A model generated the notes under the pieces. The model saw only the letters and a program-made list of their open reading frames with translations, did not search any database and was not told the DNA's origin. This document shows positions 29,042 to 38,880 of a stretch of DNA of 64,000 bases, piece by piece; the first letter of the stretch is position 1, and every line of letters starts with the position of its first letter. Source of the DNA: Epithemia pelagica (taxonomy: Eukaryota > Bacillariophyta > Bacillariophyceae > Surirellales > Surirellaceae); assembly GCA_946965045.2 (NCBI GenBank), contig OX337233.1:124001-188000 (forward strand). Direction: 5' to 3'. The translations under genes and the position numbers were made by a program.

Positions 29042-32000
29042 ATGAGCACAGGATCTTCCCTCGTCTCCCTTGCGGATGTTCAACGCTTCCAAAAGCGCTT
29101 TGATCAAGCCTCGGCTTCAGATTCTTCCTCTGCTCTTTCCACCCTCAAGATGAAAGACGACGACGATGATAAGTACTACGCCCGTCTCTTGCCATTCCGC
29201 GATGGCGTGGACGAAGAACCCTCAAGTCTCTTCCTGTGGGTCCTCCATTTTGTTGACAAGGTCAAGATCTCCGGTCATCCAGAGCCCTTTGCTGCCTGTT
29301 GCACCTACTTTCCCCGTGTTACCACAAGTCTCGTAGCGGACAAGTTCCATGATGCATTCCAGGCCTTGCCTGATGGCGCCAACCTCGATGAGGCGTGTTT
29401 CAAACGGTTGATTGCTACGATCTTTGAACCCAAGTTGACGGTTTCCGAAGTCAATGCCTTTCGGGCACACCTTCTTAGCGGTCCTCGCAAGCCACCTGAT
29501 ATGAACGTGGATATCCATTATCACACCCTCCAGAAGATTTCCAACGGTCTCCGTTATTTGTCTAACGACAACGCTGTCCAAGCCCTCACTGACGATGAGT
29601 TGAAGCAAGCCTTCTATCTCGGCTCCCCTGTTGCTTGGCGCAACGAGTTTAAGACGGCCAATCCCTTGGTTGCAGATTTGGTGAATCATTTCAACATCAC
29701 CGACCTTCTTCATGCGATGCGTGGCTATCAAAAGGTCTCCCAAGAGAAGATGGCTGCCAACGCACAGTCCCAGGCCAAGTCCCGCAATCCTCGCGATGAT
29801 TCCACTTCTCGCGGTTCCACGAAGCGTTTCCGCTCCTCTAATGGTGGCCGTGGCGGTCTCCGCGGCGGCAATCGCCAGTCCAATGGTGGACGCCAAGCGT
29901 CCGGTGATCGTCCCGTCAATGACGGCGATGCCTGTCCTTACAAGGACGCGATTCCTTCGCACGCCAATCATACTTGGGCCAACTGCATCTACAACCCGCA
30001 GTCCTCCAATTTTAACCAAGAGCGTTTCAACGCCTTTCTTGCCCGTACCGGGTCTGGTCTTCGTACCCCTACTGGGTCTCATCCCAACAATGGTTCTCAG
30101 AACCAAGGCCGTAATGGCCAAGGCTCTCGTAGCCAGGGAACTCCCTCGTCTGGAGGATCGCGCCCTATTGGCTCCAATTGGGGCGCTGTTCCCCGTCGTT
30201 CTGGATCTGGCTCAGACCAGCATGCCTCTGAAGGCACCAGCACAGGCGACAATCCACCGGTTGATCCGTCGTTGGCCGAGCCGTTGCCTTCTGTGCAAGA
30301 CGCGGCTTATCGTGCTCGTCAACGTCCTCTGACCGATTCTCGTGATTGGTCGAGTCTCCGCAATGCCGATCGAACGGTCCCCGGTATGTGTTCTTCTTCC
30401 TTTTTTACCTCATCCTCTCCGGATATTTCTCATCATCTTGATGTTCTTTTTGCTCAGCAATGTCACATCCAGACTGGCCCTCCACAGGCTATGCCGGCCG
30501 AGAATGCCATCCTCAGGCCCCAATTCTCGAGGTCCGCGAACAATTGTACAAGATCTACGGGCGTAACATGGACATCGCCCACATCTACGATTTGTCCTCC
30601 CCTGGAGGCAACGACGAATACTGTCGTTTCCCCTTGTCTTAATCCTACGGATGCTGTCATCGCTGACATCGTTGATCCCAATAATGGTTTTTTATCTAAC
30701 CTAGATCACTATGAAGATGTCTACTCATCTAGTTCTGTCTCTGACGCTCCTAGTTTATCTAGTCCCCTTTCGGTCGCTCCCTCTGAGCCTCCGTCTGTTC
30801 CCCTCACCATTTTGATGGCTCGGTCCATTGGTGGAGTCGAGAACACCGTCCCGTTGCGTGCCCTGCTCGATTCAGGCGCCGACAAGACGATCCTGCACGC
30901 GCGCTGTCTTCAGCCCGGCATGCATCCACGTGTAACCAATCGGTCTGTCAATACCACCATGGGTACGCGCGACCACGTCTCCGAGATTCTTCTCGAAGAT
31001 TTGGTTCTCCCCGAGTTTTCTCGGACCAAACACATTTCATACCCCCTTTGGGCCGATATCTTTGATGCCCCCACTTGTCGTTATGACATCATTATTGGTC
31101 GCGATCTTTTGCGTCGTTTGGGCATTGTGCTCAACTTTCACACTGGTCTCACAACTTGGGACTCCGTTGATGTCGCTATGCGCCATCGCGATTCATTCGC
31201 CACTGACCAGACATTCATGTCTCATTTCATCGACATCTTTGCCGACGATCCCATTATTGGTGATCAATTCCTCTTGGATTCGAACTACGTTCCTACGGAT
31301 CTACAAGATCTGATTGACAAACAACATCATCTTACCGATGCCCAAAAGCAAGATCTTCTTGCTATTTGGCAAGACTGTGGCAAGATCTTCGATGGCGAGC
31401 TCCGTGAATATCCGGACCGAACGCTCCATCTTCATCTCAAGCCTGATGCCCAGCCTGTCCATCATCGTCACTTTTCAGTGCCCCGCAATATACATGATAC
31501 TTTCACGAAGGAGCTGTGGCGCTTCGTCGACATTGGTATCCTTGAGCGCGTCGGTTCTACCGAATGGGCTGCTCCTCACTTTGCCATTCCCAAAAAGGAT
31601 GGTCGTATCCGAATGATTTCGGACTTTCGTTCTTTGAACGCCCAACTCTACCGTCGGGTCTACCCCTTTCCTCGTATCGAGGACATGCTCCGTAAACGGA
31701 AAGGCTACACGTATTTTACAAAGCTAGACATCTCCATGTGTTTTTACACATTCCGCCTCGATGAGGAATCCAGCAATCTTTGCGTCATTACTACGCCTTT
31801 TGGCAAATTCCGTTACCGTCGCTTACCGATGGGTGTTAAACAGTCTCCTGACTTCTGTCAAGAGATTATGGAAGACGTCCTCAAGGACTTCAGCGACCAT
31901 GTCGAAGTCTATATTGACGACATTGGCATCTTCTCCAATTCTTGGGCAGAACACGTGGACATCTTGTCCAAAGTTCTCCAACGTCTTCAAGACAAGAACT

Positions 32001-34111
32001 TCTCCATTAACCCTTCCAAATGTGAATGGGCCGTTAAAGAAACGGAATGGCTCGGCCATTGGCTCACGCCCACTGGGATCAAACCCTGGAAAAAGAAGAT
32101 TTCTGCCATCTTGGCATTGGCTCCGCCAAAAACCATGAAAGAACTCCGTTCCTTCATTGGCATGATCAATTTCTATCGCCACATGTATCCGCAACGATCT
32201 CATATTCTTGCTCCCCTCACATCCATTACAGGTAACAAGACCCTCGTTTGGTCCCCGCAATGTCAACGTGCTTTCGACAAAGCCAAGTCCATGCTCGCAC
32301 ATGATGCCTTTCTTCGGTATCCCGACCATAACCTTCCCTTCCATGTCTATGTGGACGCCTCTGATTACCAGCTTGGTGCTGTAATCATGCAACAAGACGT
32401 TCCCGTCGCTTATTACTCTCGCAAGTTAAACCCTGCTCAACGCAACTACACTACGATGGAAAAGGAGTTACTCTCCATTGTCGAAACTCTTAAGGAGTTC
32501 CGCTCCATGCTTCTCGGCTGTGCCGAACTGCATGTCCATACGGACCATAAAAATCTTACCTACGCTACGCTCAACTCGCAACGGGTCCTCCGTTGGCGGT
32601 TGTTCCTCGAGGAGTATCACCCTATTTTTCACTATGTCCCTGGCCAGGACAATGTCATCGCCGACGCCTTGTCGCGTCTCCCTCTCTCTGAAGAGGAGGA
32701 GAAGAGTGTCTCTCCGTCGTCGACCTCCTCTACGGATGCCTCGCCGCCTCCACGATCGCTCTATGATCATAGCGGACAACACTCAGTGTTGCAAGTGCCT
32801 CATGGCCCTAATGATGACCCCCGCTCTCATCACTCGCGTGATCCTGACGCTTTCGAATCTCCCATCTTCATGGATGAGGATTTGATCGATGTCTACCTCA
32901 ATCATCCTCCCATTAACGCAAATCAACCATTGCCCGTCGATTACGCGACGATCCATCAACACCAACAAAACGATGCCGCTCTTGTGGCCAAGTTGACCGA
33001 ACAACCACAGAGATTCCATCTCCAACCCTTCCCTACGGAAAACCCACAATACAACTTGATTTGTTATCGTCAGAATCCTAATGCCGCATGGCGTATTCGT
33101 ATCCCAGACAGCCTCTTGGCACATACCGTCAATTGGTATCACCTGTCCCTCAATCACTTGGGGTCTACGCGTCTTCGTGAGACGATCTCTATGCACATGA
33201 GTCATCCTAATTTGGGTTTGTATTGTGAACAAGCCGTGGCTAGTTGTGCTACATGCCAACGCTCTAAAGTCATACATCGCCATTATGGTGAACTCCCTCC
33301 TCGCGAGGTCCGAGGCAACCCATGGGCTGACATCTCTGTCGACCTCATTGGACCATGGAACGTCACCGTTCATGGGCAGAAATTAACATTTCAAGCCTTG
33401 ACTATTATTGACAATGTCACTAATTTCTGCGAACTCATTCGCATCCATGACAAGACGGCACGTCACGTGGGTCTTCAATTGGAAAACGCGTGGCTCTCGC
33501 GCTATCCACGTCCCGTTCGTTGCCTTTTTGATCAAGGCGGTGAATTTATTGGACATGCGTTCACGCAAGTGCTTCGAAACCATGGCATTAAGCCAGTGCC
33601 GTTGACGGCCAAGAATCCTCAATCAAATGCTCTTTGCGAGCGCTTACATTTGACTGTTGGCAACACTCTTCGTGTGATCACCAACTATGAACCACCACAA
33701 GATGCACAAAATGCTGCACTTGCCGTGGATACTGCTCTGCAGACTGCTGCGTATTCCACTCGCACTGCCATTCATGGCGCCTTGAAATATTCTCCCGGCA
33801 GCCTTGCGTTCCATCGCGACATGCTGTTCGACATCCCTATTATCGCGGACATGGAAACAGTCCGTCTGAAACGACAACAGATTGTCGATGAACGCGCTCG
33901 TCTCGCAAATCGTTCTCGTGTCTTTCATGACTACGCTGTCAACGATCGTGTGTTGCTCCGCGCCACGAATCCGGACAAACTTGAGCTCCGCACAAGCCCT
34001 AATCCCTTTCGGATTACACAAGTCCATTCCAATGGCACTGTGACTATCCAACGTGGTCCCCACGTCACTGAACGAATCAACATTCGTCGCCTTGTTCCAT
34101 TTCGTGAATAA
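29042..34111 (+). CDS. gypsy Gag-Pol polyprotein
   Basis: 1689 codons from ATG 29042, in a single frame without shift or stop. Gag occupies about residues 1-400, with an Arg/Gly/Asn-rich stretch around 255-300 and a C...H-x3-H-x4-C cluster (CPYKDAIPSHANHTWANC) in place of a CCHC knuckle. Protease DSGAD at Asp610. Reverse transcriptase with YIDD at 957-960. RNase H from Asp1105 (VYVDASD). Integrase HHCC from about 1372 (NHLGST ... CATCQRSK) and core Asp1434, Asp1497, Glu1533, an exact DD35E spacing. The C-terminus (PNPFRITQVHSNGTVTIQRG) resembles the GPY/F-type end; no chromodomain seen. Processing of the polyprotein gives virus-like-particle, copying and integration functions. Confidence 0.96.
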   Translation: MSTGSSLVSLADVQRFQKRFDQASASDSSSALSTLKMKDDDDDKYYARLLPFRDGVDEEPSSLFLWVLHFVDKVKISGHPEPFAACCTYFPRVTTSLVADKFHDAFQALPDGANLDEACFKRLIATIFEPKLTVSEVNAFRAHLLSGPRKPPDMNVDIHYHTLQKISNGLRYLSNDNAVQALTDDELKQAFYLGSPVAWRNEFKTANPLVADLVNHFNITDLLHAMRGYQKVSQEKMAANAQSQAKSRNPRDDSTSRGSTKRFRSSNGGRGGLRGGNRQSNGGRQASGDRPVNDGDACPYKDAIPSHANHTWANCIYNPQSSNFNQERFNAFLARTGSGLRTPTGSHPNNGSQNQGRNGQGSRSQGTPSSGGSRPIGSNWGAVPRRSGSGSDQHASEGTSTGDNPPVDPSLAEPLPSVQDAAYRARQRPLTDSRDWSSLRNADRTVPGMCSSSFFTSSSPDISHHLDVLFAQQCHIQTGPPQAMPAENAILRPQFSRSANNCTRSTGVTWTSPTSTICPPLEATTNTVVSPCLNPTDAVIADIVDPNNGFLSNLDHYEDVYSSSSVSDAPSLSSPLSVAPSEPPSVPLTILMARSIGGVENTVPLRALLDSGADKTILHARCLQPGMHPRVTNRSVNTTMGTRDHVSEILLEDLVLPEFSRTKHISYPLWADIFDAPTCRYDIIIGRDLLRRLGIVLNFHTGLTTWDSVDVAMRHRDSFATDQTFMSHFIDIFADDPIIGDQFLLDSNYVPTDLQDLIDKQHHLTDAQKQDLLAIWQDCGKIFDGELREYPDRTLHLHLKPDAQPVHHRHFSVPRNIHDTFTKELWRFVDIGILERVGSTEWAAPHFAIPKKDGRIRMISDFRSLNAQLYRRVYPFPRIEDMLRKRKGYTYFTKLDISMCFYTFRLDEESSNLCVITTPFGKFRYRRLPMGVKQSPDFCQEIMEDVLKDFSDHVEVYIDDIGIFSNSWAEHVDILSKVLQRLQDKNFSINPSKCEWAVKETEWLGHWLTPTGIKPWKKKISAILALAPPKTMKELRSFIGMINFYRHMYPQRSHILAPLTSITGNKTLVWSPQCQRAFDKAKSMLAHDAFLRYPDHNLPFHVYVDASDYQLGAVIMQQDVPVAYYSRKLNPAQRNYTTMEKELLSIVETLKEFRSMLLGCAELHVHTDHKNLTYATLNSQRVLRWRLFLEEYHPIFHYVPGQDNVIADALSRLPLSEEEEKSVSPSSTSSTDASPPPRSLYDHSGQHSVLQVPHGPNDDPRSHHSRDPDAFESPIFMDEDLIDVYLNHPPINANQPLPVDYATIHQHQQNDAALVAKLTEQPQRFHLQPFPTENPQYNLICYRQNPNAAWRIRIPDSLLAHTVNWYHLSLNHLGSTRLRETISMHMSHPNLGLYCEQAVASCATCQRSKVIHRHYGELPPREVRGNPWADISVDLIGPWNVTVHGQKLTFQALTIIDNVTNFCELIRIHDKTARHVGLQLENAWLSRYPRPVRCLFDQGGEFIGHAFTQVLRNHGIKPVPLTAKNPQSNALCERLHLTVGNTLRVITNYEPPQDAQNAALAVDTALQTAAYSTRTAIHGALKYSPGSLAFHRDMLFDIPIIADMETVRLKRQQIVDERARLANRSRVFHDYAVNDRVLLRATNPDKLELRTSPNPFRITQVHSNGTVTIQRGPHVTERINIRRLVPFRE

Positions 34112-34175
34112 ATGGGTTTTAATGCTGGCCTCCAAGCTTTCCCATTCTTGTCCCGCTCGAACTCCCTCAATCCGA

Positions 34176-34191
34176 CCAGGGAGAGGTAGAG
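34176..34191 (+). other. gypsy polypurine tract
   Basis: Purine-rich run ending AGGGAGAGGTAGAG directly against the 3' LTR, the expected plus-strand primer. Confidence 0.65.
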
Positions 34192-34407
34192 TGCGGTACC
34201 CCTATATGGATCCCGCCATACGTGTCACCACGTTCCATTCCCGGTTCGCGTTCTTGACACTGCGACATGAATCTTTCGCCATCTGACTGTTCCTCCTCCA
34301 GTCATTTCTCGTCGCACGTGGCACTGTGGATTCCTCATTCCCCCTAATTCCTCGTAATTCCTAAAGATCACAATTTTTATACCGTGCTATTTTACATGGG
34401 TATGGCA
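34192..34407 (+). repeat. gypsy 3' LTR (216 bp)
   Basis: Identical to 28698-28913; followed by the target duplication CTGGG at 34408-34412. Confidence 0.95.
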
Positions 34408-34418
34408 CTGGGGATGTA

Positions 34419-34967
34419 CATCTAAGTAGGCTCAGTACAAAAGCTACGTAGAGTACATAAAATCCCATAGTACACGTCACGCCGGAGAAATGGTCGGAAT
34501 TTCAAAAAGAAATGCAAAAACGCTCGACAATGATGGCGAGATCCGGTGACGCCGTATGCATTCACCCATGCATCGCATAAACATCCAACCACCGTAAGTT
34601 CTTTGCCTTTACCTTTGAAATTGTTGTCTGAAATTACAGAAGATTTGCCAAGTTGGCTGAAAAGGTACGCTCATTTTTCTGCAGTGATGAAATCGAACGA
34701 CCGCCCTAACTCATTCATTTTTCAAGGGTGCCTGAATCAAAGTGAAAGCAAAGTTGCTCTAGTAGTAAAGATTCTTATTGTAAAAGTGATTCAGGCAGGC
34801 TCAATTGTTCAGGAAGTTATTGCCATGGGGGTGATGACTTCCACCATTGTCGAGCGATGGCTTCCAATTTGCATTGTTTCTCGTTTTCAATTTGAGACCA
34901 TCCGCCCCACTTGTTACACTGATGAAAATAGTACTACGTAGCTTAATGTACTGAGCCTACTTAGATG
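34419..34967. mobile_element. Inverted-repeat DNA element (MITE-like), 549 bp
   Basis: Both ends carry CATCTAAGTAGGCTCAGTAC in inverted orientation with no mismatch. The similarity continues inward through AAGCTACGTAG with small indels, so arms are about 35 bases. It is flanked by TA on both sides (34417-34418 and 34968-34969), as after Tc1/mariner-type insertion into TA. The target ATGTACAT is itself a palindrome. The inside has no transposase; an open stretch at 34546-34941 starts with GTG and shows no domain. Mobilisation would need a transposase from elsewhere. Confidence 0.75.
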
Positions 34968-34980
34968 TACATGGATCGGT

Positions 34981-34994
34981 ATCCCCAGCCCTTA
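34981..34994. repeat. Right arm of an outer inverted repeat
   Basis: ATCCCCAGCCCTTA is the reverse complement of TAAGGGCTGGGGAT, which is formed by 28687-28697 plus 34413-34415 once the gypsy element is left out. The 14-bp arms surround the site where the MITE lies, so an older element or a hairpin was probably the landing site. Confidence 0.5.
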
Positions 34995-35935
34995 GGAGCT
35001 TTCGTCACAAATCGTGACCGTTGCTTCTTCCGACCAGTTCTTGTTGACACTGTGCTCTTGTTGTTCCATCCTGCTAGTATACTGCTGGTCAATCGTTGGA
35101 GTCCAGCATAACGGGTGCCTGTCGTTGTCGTGGTGGTACTGGCACAGGTCAGTTTCGTCGCCATGTAATTTTCGGGACGCGTCGTCCCAGTAGTACACGG
35201 TGTTTCGTGGTGCCTCTCGCAAAGAACCCCAGCAATACGTCGCTCTTGTTCGAGCCCTGCCAAATAGCATAATACCAGCACAATAGGGAATGTGCTCCTT
35301 CGTCATCCTCTCGATTTGCAGAACACCAATGGCAGGATGCTCCTTGCCTGCAACCAAGGTTTGTTTCCAATCCCCTCTAGTAGTAGAACAACAGCAATGT
35401 GTTCGAGGTGGCCACCATGTGGCTTTGCGGACCAAGTGGAACATTTCTGATCAAGACAAGAAGAGTCCTTTTAGTATTCGTTTCCAACAACAAGAAGAAG
35501 GATGACAAAAAAAGGACAATCCAGTTGCTGCAGGCCTTGAAGCGTCAACGGAGAATGCCTGTAACAGTGATGAAGGTGATGTGTTGTTGTTGTTGTTGTT
35601 GGAATGTACAAACATGCAATGAAGGCTCCAGTCTGTCTGGTTGTTGGTTTCTTACGCATATCGAGTCGACGAGATGAAACGAAACTGCCCACAGGCCGTG
35701 GATGGAGACATGGGTGGGCTTCCGAATCCTCTGGGAAGGAAGTTGTTTGAATGATTGGACAGTACTACACGGCATCGGCGGGTTGAGACGGACAAGCGTC
35801 CAAAGTCATGGCATCCATTATGTGTGGCGGTAATACGAATGCTGTAAGGTTGCGCAGTGGTGGGTTGCCCACATTCCACACATCGTCCATTGTCGTCGAC
35901 GCCACGGAACAGCCCTAGCGTTTGCAATATTTTTT
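34995..35935 (-). repeat. Family V segment, copy 1
   Basis: Related to 39480-40500 and 62340-63380. Minus-strand strings include KQTLVAGKEHPAIGVLQIERM, HGDETDLCQY and ILAGWNNKS. A GTTGTT run is at 35581-35600. Contains the GACAATCCAGTTGCTGCAGG unit that became a 128-bp tandem array at 39723. Probably a decayed gene copy; no domain recognised. Confidence 0.45.
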
Positions 35936-36135
35936 ACTCTACAAAATAGTCTAGGTACATGGGATTTGAGTCATGAGGATTAGTGAATGAAAGTAGTTTG
36001 AACACCACAAGCACGACACACATGCGACCCGACTCCTCACCCCTGCTGGGGACTATTCCAATACATTGACGAGACGATGACGGATGACGGCGATGACGAG
36101 GACGACTTGACCTCTCATCGAGCAATTTGACCCAC
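35936..36135. other. Upstream sequence of the LRR remnant
   Basis: Contains GAGTCATGAGGATTAGTGAATGA, also at 63440-63465 and in variant form near 24800 and 56960, and CCCCTGCTGGGGACTATTCC. May be the former promoter region of the remnant that follows. No gene seen. Confidence 0.35.
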
Positions 36136-36300
36136 ATGTCTCTTCCGGAAACTATGATAGATAACAACAACCATCAAGTGGCCTCGTCCAATCCGTGGGA
36201 ATTGAATTGCGGTTGCCAAGATTGATCAACACTCAAGTCACAGATCAAGGAGCGCAAGTCATTCGCGAGAGGTTTTGTATGGACCCTCAAGTTCGAATCG
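36136..36300 (+). pseudogene. LRR gene remnant (N-terminal part)
   Basis: Reads MSLPETMIDNNNHQV...NPWELN, aligning with MSLPETTMEGNNPEM...NPWELQ of the LRR gene at 18144. The DNA then continues to match (CAACACTCAAGTCAC...GCGCAAGTCATTC against the 18.3-kb gene) after a gap of about 60 bases, which puts a stop soon after NCGCQD. No leucine-rich repeats follow; family Z sequence is joined instead. Confidence 0.65.
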
Positions 36301-36499
36301 ACACTGTGGTGGATGGTGGCTGCTCCGTGCCGTTGCCGTTCTGATTTCTGGATCCGTGCCACTGCGATTGCTTCGTTGGTCGATGTGGGATTTTACTCGC
36401 GGCGCATCAGTATATGTGGGCAACTAAACATTGCGAACCGGTTGGGTAAATCGCACTATTTCGGGCCTTGTCAAGGATTTGATGCACAAGGGTCATTGT

Positions 36500-36920
36500 G
36501 GCAATTTTGTCATGTCATTTGAATCGACACGGTCAAAAGCCTTTGTCAACACCCATAACGCTCCTGTGAACGGCACATGGTGCAGTGGCTCACTCGATTT
36601 ACCAGGCATTACGGCATGCACAACAAACAGGGGAGCCCGCTCGATTTTTTGCAACAACAAGGAAATGGCGGACAATGGTTTCTCATCAGTCATAGACAAG
36701 GAAGAGCCATATACTCCGTGCTGTATCGGTTACTTCGCGAAACCATGGAACCGTTGTTGTCGGAACGGCGGTTTGGTGTGTACCCGCCTATCGGCATGCC
36801 CTACCAACCTTGCTTCAACTGCAACAACGGATGTTGACGACGGCCAATGAACGCGTGGACCAAGTCTCGATTCAATCTCTTATTCTGAAACCACGAATCT
36901 CTCTTTCTTCAACGTTGTGT
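36500..36920 (+). pseudogene. Family Z coding-like segment, copy 2
   Basis: Plus-strand strings match copies 1 and 3: GRAIYSVLYRLLRETMEPLLSE in one frame, then AYRHALPTLLQLQQRMLTTANE and DQVSIQSLI in another. Many differences between copies fall at third positions in this last frame, which supports past coding. This copy also has an upstream part not seen in the others (NKQGSPLDFLQQQGNGGQWF). Ends at a stop near 36927. Confidence 0.45.
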
Positions 36921-36927
36921 GGATAGT

Positions 36928-37594
36928 TGTCCGTGGATCGTCCTCTGTCGAATCGTCTTTGTAGGATTCATATCATGTGGTGTCAGCGACAATGATTCCA
37001 AAACGGCCATGACGTGATTCACATTTTCTTCCTTGTGGACTCTACTCTACTGCTGCATAATTCGTTCGAATGTACAATGGCCGTGAGAGTATTCGTCCAA
37101 CAGTGATGGTACTGTTGTTGCTTTGCGTACTGTGACTGCTCGATGCTCATCAAAACGATACTCCAAGGTCGATTGCTGATTCGGCACAAAAACCAAGACA
37201 AGTGTCTCACCACCCAAGACAAGTGGCACGGCGGCGCAGCCAGAACACGGCATGGATAGGCGATAGGATTAACCAGCAGGTCTACGAAAGGTCGCGGTTC
37301 GCAGCAAAAGTTTCATAGCAGAAACACAAACGAAAGAAACAAGGCACAATGGAACCCTACGTTGTGGACAAGAACAAGCAAACAAAGACACCAGTAAGTG
37401 CAATCTACAATGCTGCAATCGCATCAGACTACCTTCTATCTCTGGCAACATGTTCTGTCTACTTATGAGTTACCATTAGTTACTAGGATTCCAATTGAAC
37501 GTGGAAAACAAGACGACCGTTAAAGGACAAAACTTCTGTGTCTCATCCTGTCCTCTATCGTAATGACATGTGTTGGGCTTCACGTGGTCCTTGG
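36928..37594. other. Intergenic sequence 3' of K6
   Basis: No recognised gene. Holds short minus-strand frames (37019-37253) with VPLVLGGETLVLVFVP and, from 37440, part of the type 2 kelch 3' flank (CAACATGTTCTGTCTACTTATGAGT). Confidence 0.35.
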
Positions 37595-38722
37595 TTATTT
37601 CGGATACCCATTCCATCCCGAAAACTCGTACCATTCGTTCCGAGGCTGCTCACAGAGTCGACGAAAACACCACGAATTCCTATCCATTAGTGGTAATGTT
37701 GCACATGAAGGATTGATCCATCCACCAACCACGGCAACTTGATTGGCAACAGTCACCATATTGCAGCCATTTCGGGGATTTTCCAATAGCGGAAGATTCC
37801 ACACAAGGTTGCGGTTCGTATCCAACACTTCCACGGTTGAATTGTCCCAACCTCCCGCCACCACCAGACAAGATCCCACGGCTACCATTGCACAACAATC
37901 TCTAGGGTTGGAAAGCCTCAACTCCGCATGAGTGATCCAAGTGGACGAGGAAGATATGAATGTCGAACCAGTCTCCTTTTTTGTCTCATCACTGTCACAG
38001 GGTGTTGCAAAGTCCATATACTCCACCGAGTCAAGATGGCCATGATTGTTACTACCTCCAACGACAAAGATGCGGTGGCCAATGACCGCACTGGCACACC
38101 ATTTTCGTGGAACTTTCATGAATGGTCCAGCAGTGACAATGTGATTGTTGGTATCAATAATATCAACCGACGACAAAGAACGATCGTTGTAGCCACCCAT
38201 TATAACGATGTATCGGTTGTGAACTGGAACAGCACTACATCCTCTTCGTTCTGTTGATAGTCGACAATTCAATGTCGTCCAATGCCTCTCATGTTTGTTG
38301 CTTGCTGTTAAAGGTGATTGCAGCAAATTGTTTAGGTCAATTCGTTCGATACAATTTAAAGATGAACCTTCAGAGTATCCTCCCATCACGTAGACCCCTC
38401 CGCTGCACACAACAGCGGCATGTGCGGAACGGTTCTTGTTCATGGGTCGCCCTTCTCGCCACTGTTTGTTCCGTTCTGCTAGATTCAATACAAGAACGGA
38501 ATTGGTGACACCTTGACGTTGCTGATATCCACCCAACACGAAGACTGTTTGTGCTGTGTCGTTGTTATAGTCGGTCTTGACGGGATGATCAAGTACGACC
38601 GTAGCATGACAATAACGCCATCCACCCTCAAGAGGAGGCCAGTTCTCGAAATTCCATTCAGGTGTCTCGTCCAACAAGACAAGACCCGACTGCCATGCTT
38701 GTTCTTTCAGTGCCATGCTCAT
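37595..38722 (-). CDS. Kelch-repeat protein K6
   Basis: 375 residues from ATG 38720-38722 (MSMALKEQAW). Six kelch strands: VFVLGGYQQ, VYVMGGYSEG, YIVIMGGYND, IFVVGGSNNHG, LVVAGGW and VAVVGGW. Variable second loop GGYSEGSSLNC. The C-terminus stops early (CEQPRNEWYEFSGWNGYPK) and lacks the Ser/Thr-rich stretch and basic tail of the other copies, so a signal carried by that tail would be missing. The propeller core is complete. Shared 5' element present at 38738. Confidence 0.88.
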   Translation of the reverse strand: MSMALKEQAWQSGLVLLDETPEWNFENWPPLEGGWRYCHATVVLDHPVKTDYNNDTAQTVFVLGGYQQRQGVTNSVLVLNLAERNKQWREGRPMNKNRSAHAAVVCSGGVYVMGGYSEGSSLNCIERIDLNNLLQSPLTASNKHERHWTTLNCRLSTERRGCSAVPVHNRYIVIMGGYNDRSLSSVDIIDTNNHIVTAGPFMKVPRKWCASAVIGHRIFVVGGSNNHGHLDSVEYMDFATPCDSDETKKETGSTFISSSSTWITHAELRLSNPRDCCAMVAVGSCLVVAGGWDNSTVEVLDTNRNLVWNLPLLENPRNGCNMVTVANQVAVVGGWINPSCATLPLMDRNSWCFRRLCEQPRNEWYEFSGWNGYPK

Positions 38723-38737
38723 GGTTGCAAAGGTTGA

Positions 38738-38880
38738 CTGCAGAATTTATGAGGATCGAGACACTGTCTTGTAAGAGGCACGTAGGTTTGCTTTGTTGTT
38801 GTGATTCTGATGGTTGCGGACTGGAAGCACGGCTGACTTCACGAAATGGATGGACCAAAGAGGGGTAGGAGGAGCTTTCA
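38738..38880 (-). promoter_or_regulatory. Shared 5' element of K6
   Basis: CTGCAGAATTTATGAGGATCGAGACACTGTCTTG...GGACTGGAAGCACGGCTGAC...GATGGACCAAAGAGGGGTAG, the full form of the common block, 16 bases before the start codon. Confidence 0.55.

Larger units (their letters stand above)
28698..34407 (+). mobile_element. Complete Ty3/gypsy LTR retrotransposon
   Basis: 5710 bp: LTR 28698-28913, one gag-pol frame 29042-34111, polypurine tract just before LTR 34192-34407. The LTRs are 216 bp and identical base for base, flanked by the 5-bp duplication CTGGG (28693-28697 and 34408-34412). The domain order protease-RT-RNase H-integrase defines Ty3/gypsy. No env-like frame. The intact frame, identical LTRs and perfect duplication indicate very recent transposition. 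Confidence 0.96.

Noticed and set aside
29222-30121. 299-codon minus-strand frame inside gypsy gag
   Set aside because: Shadow of the gag frame; it has no protein features and opposes a complete Gag-Pol.
34546-34941. Frame inside the inverted-repeat element as a transposase
   Set aside because: It starts with GTG, has no DDE/D pattern and is far too short for a Tc1/mariner transposase.
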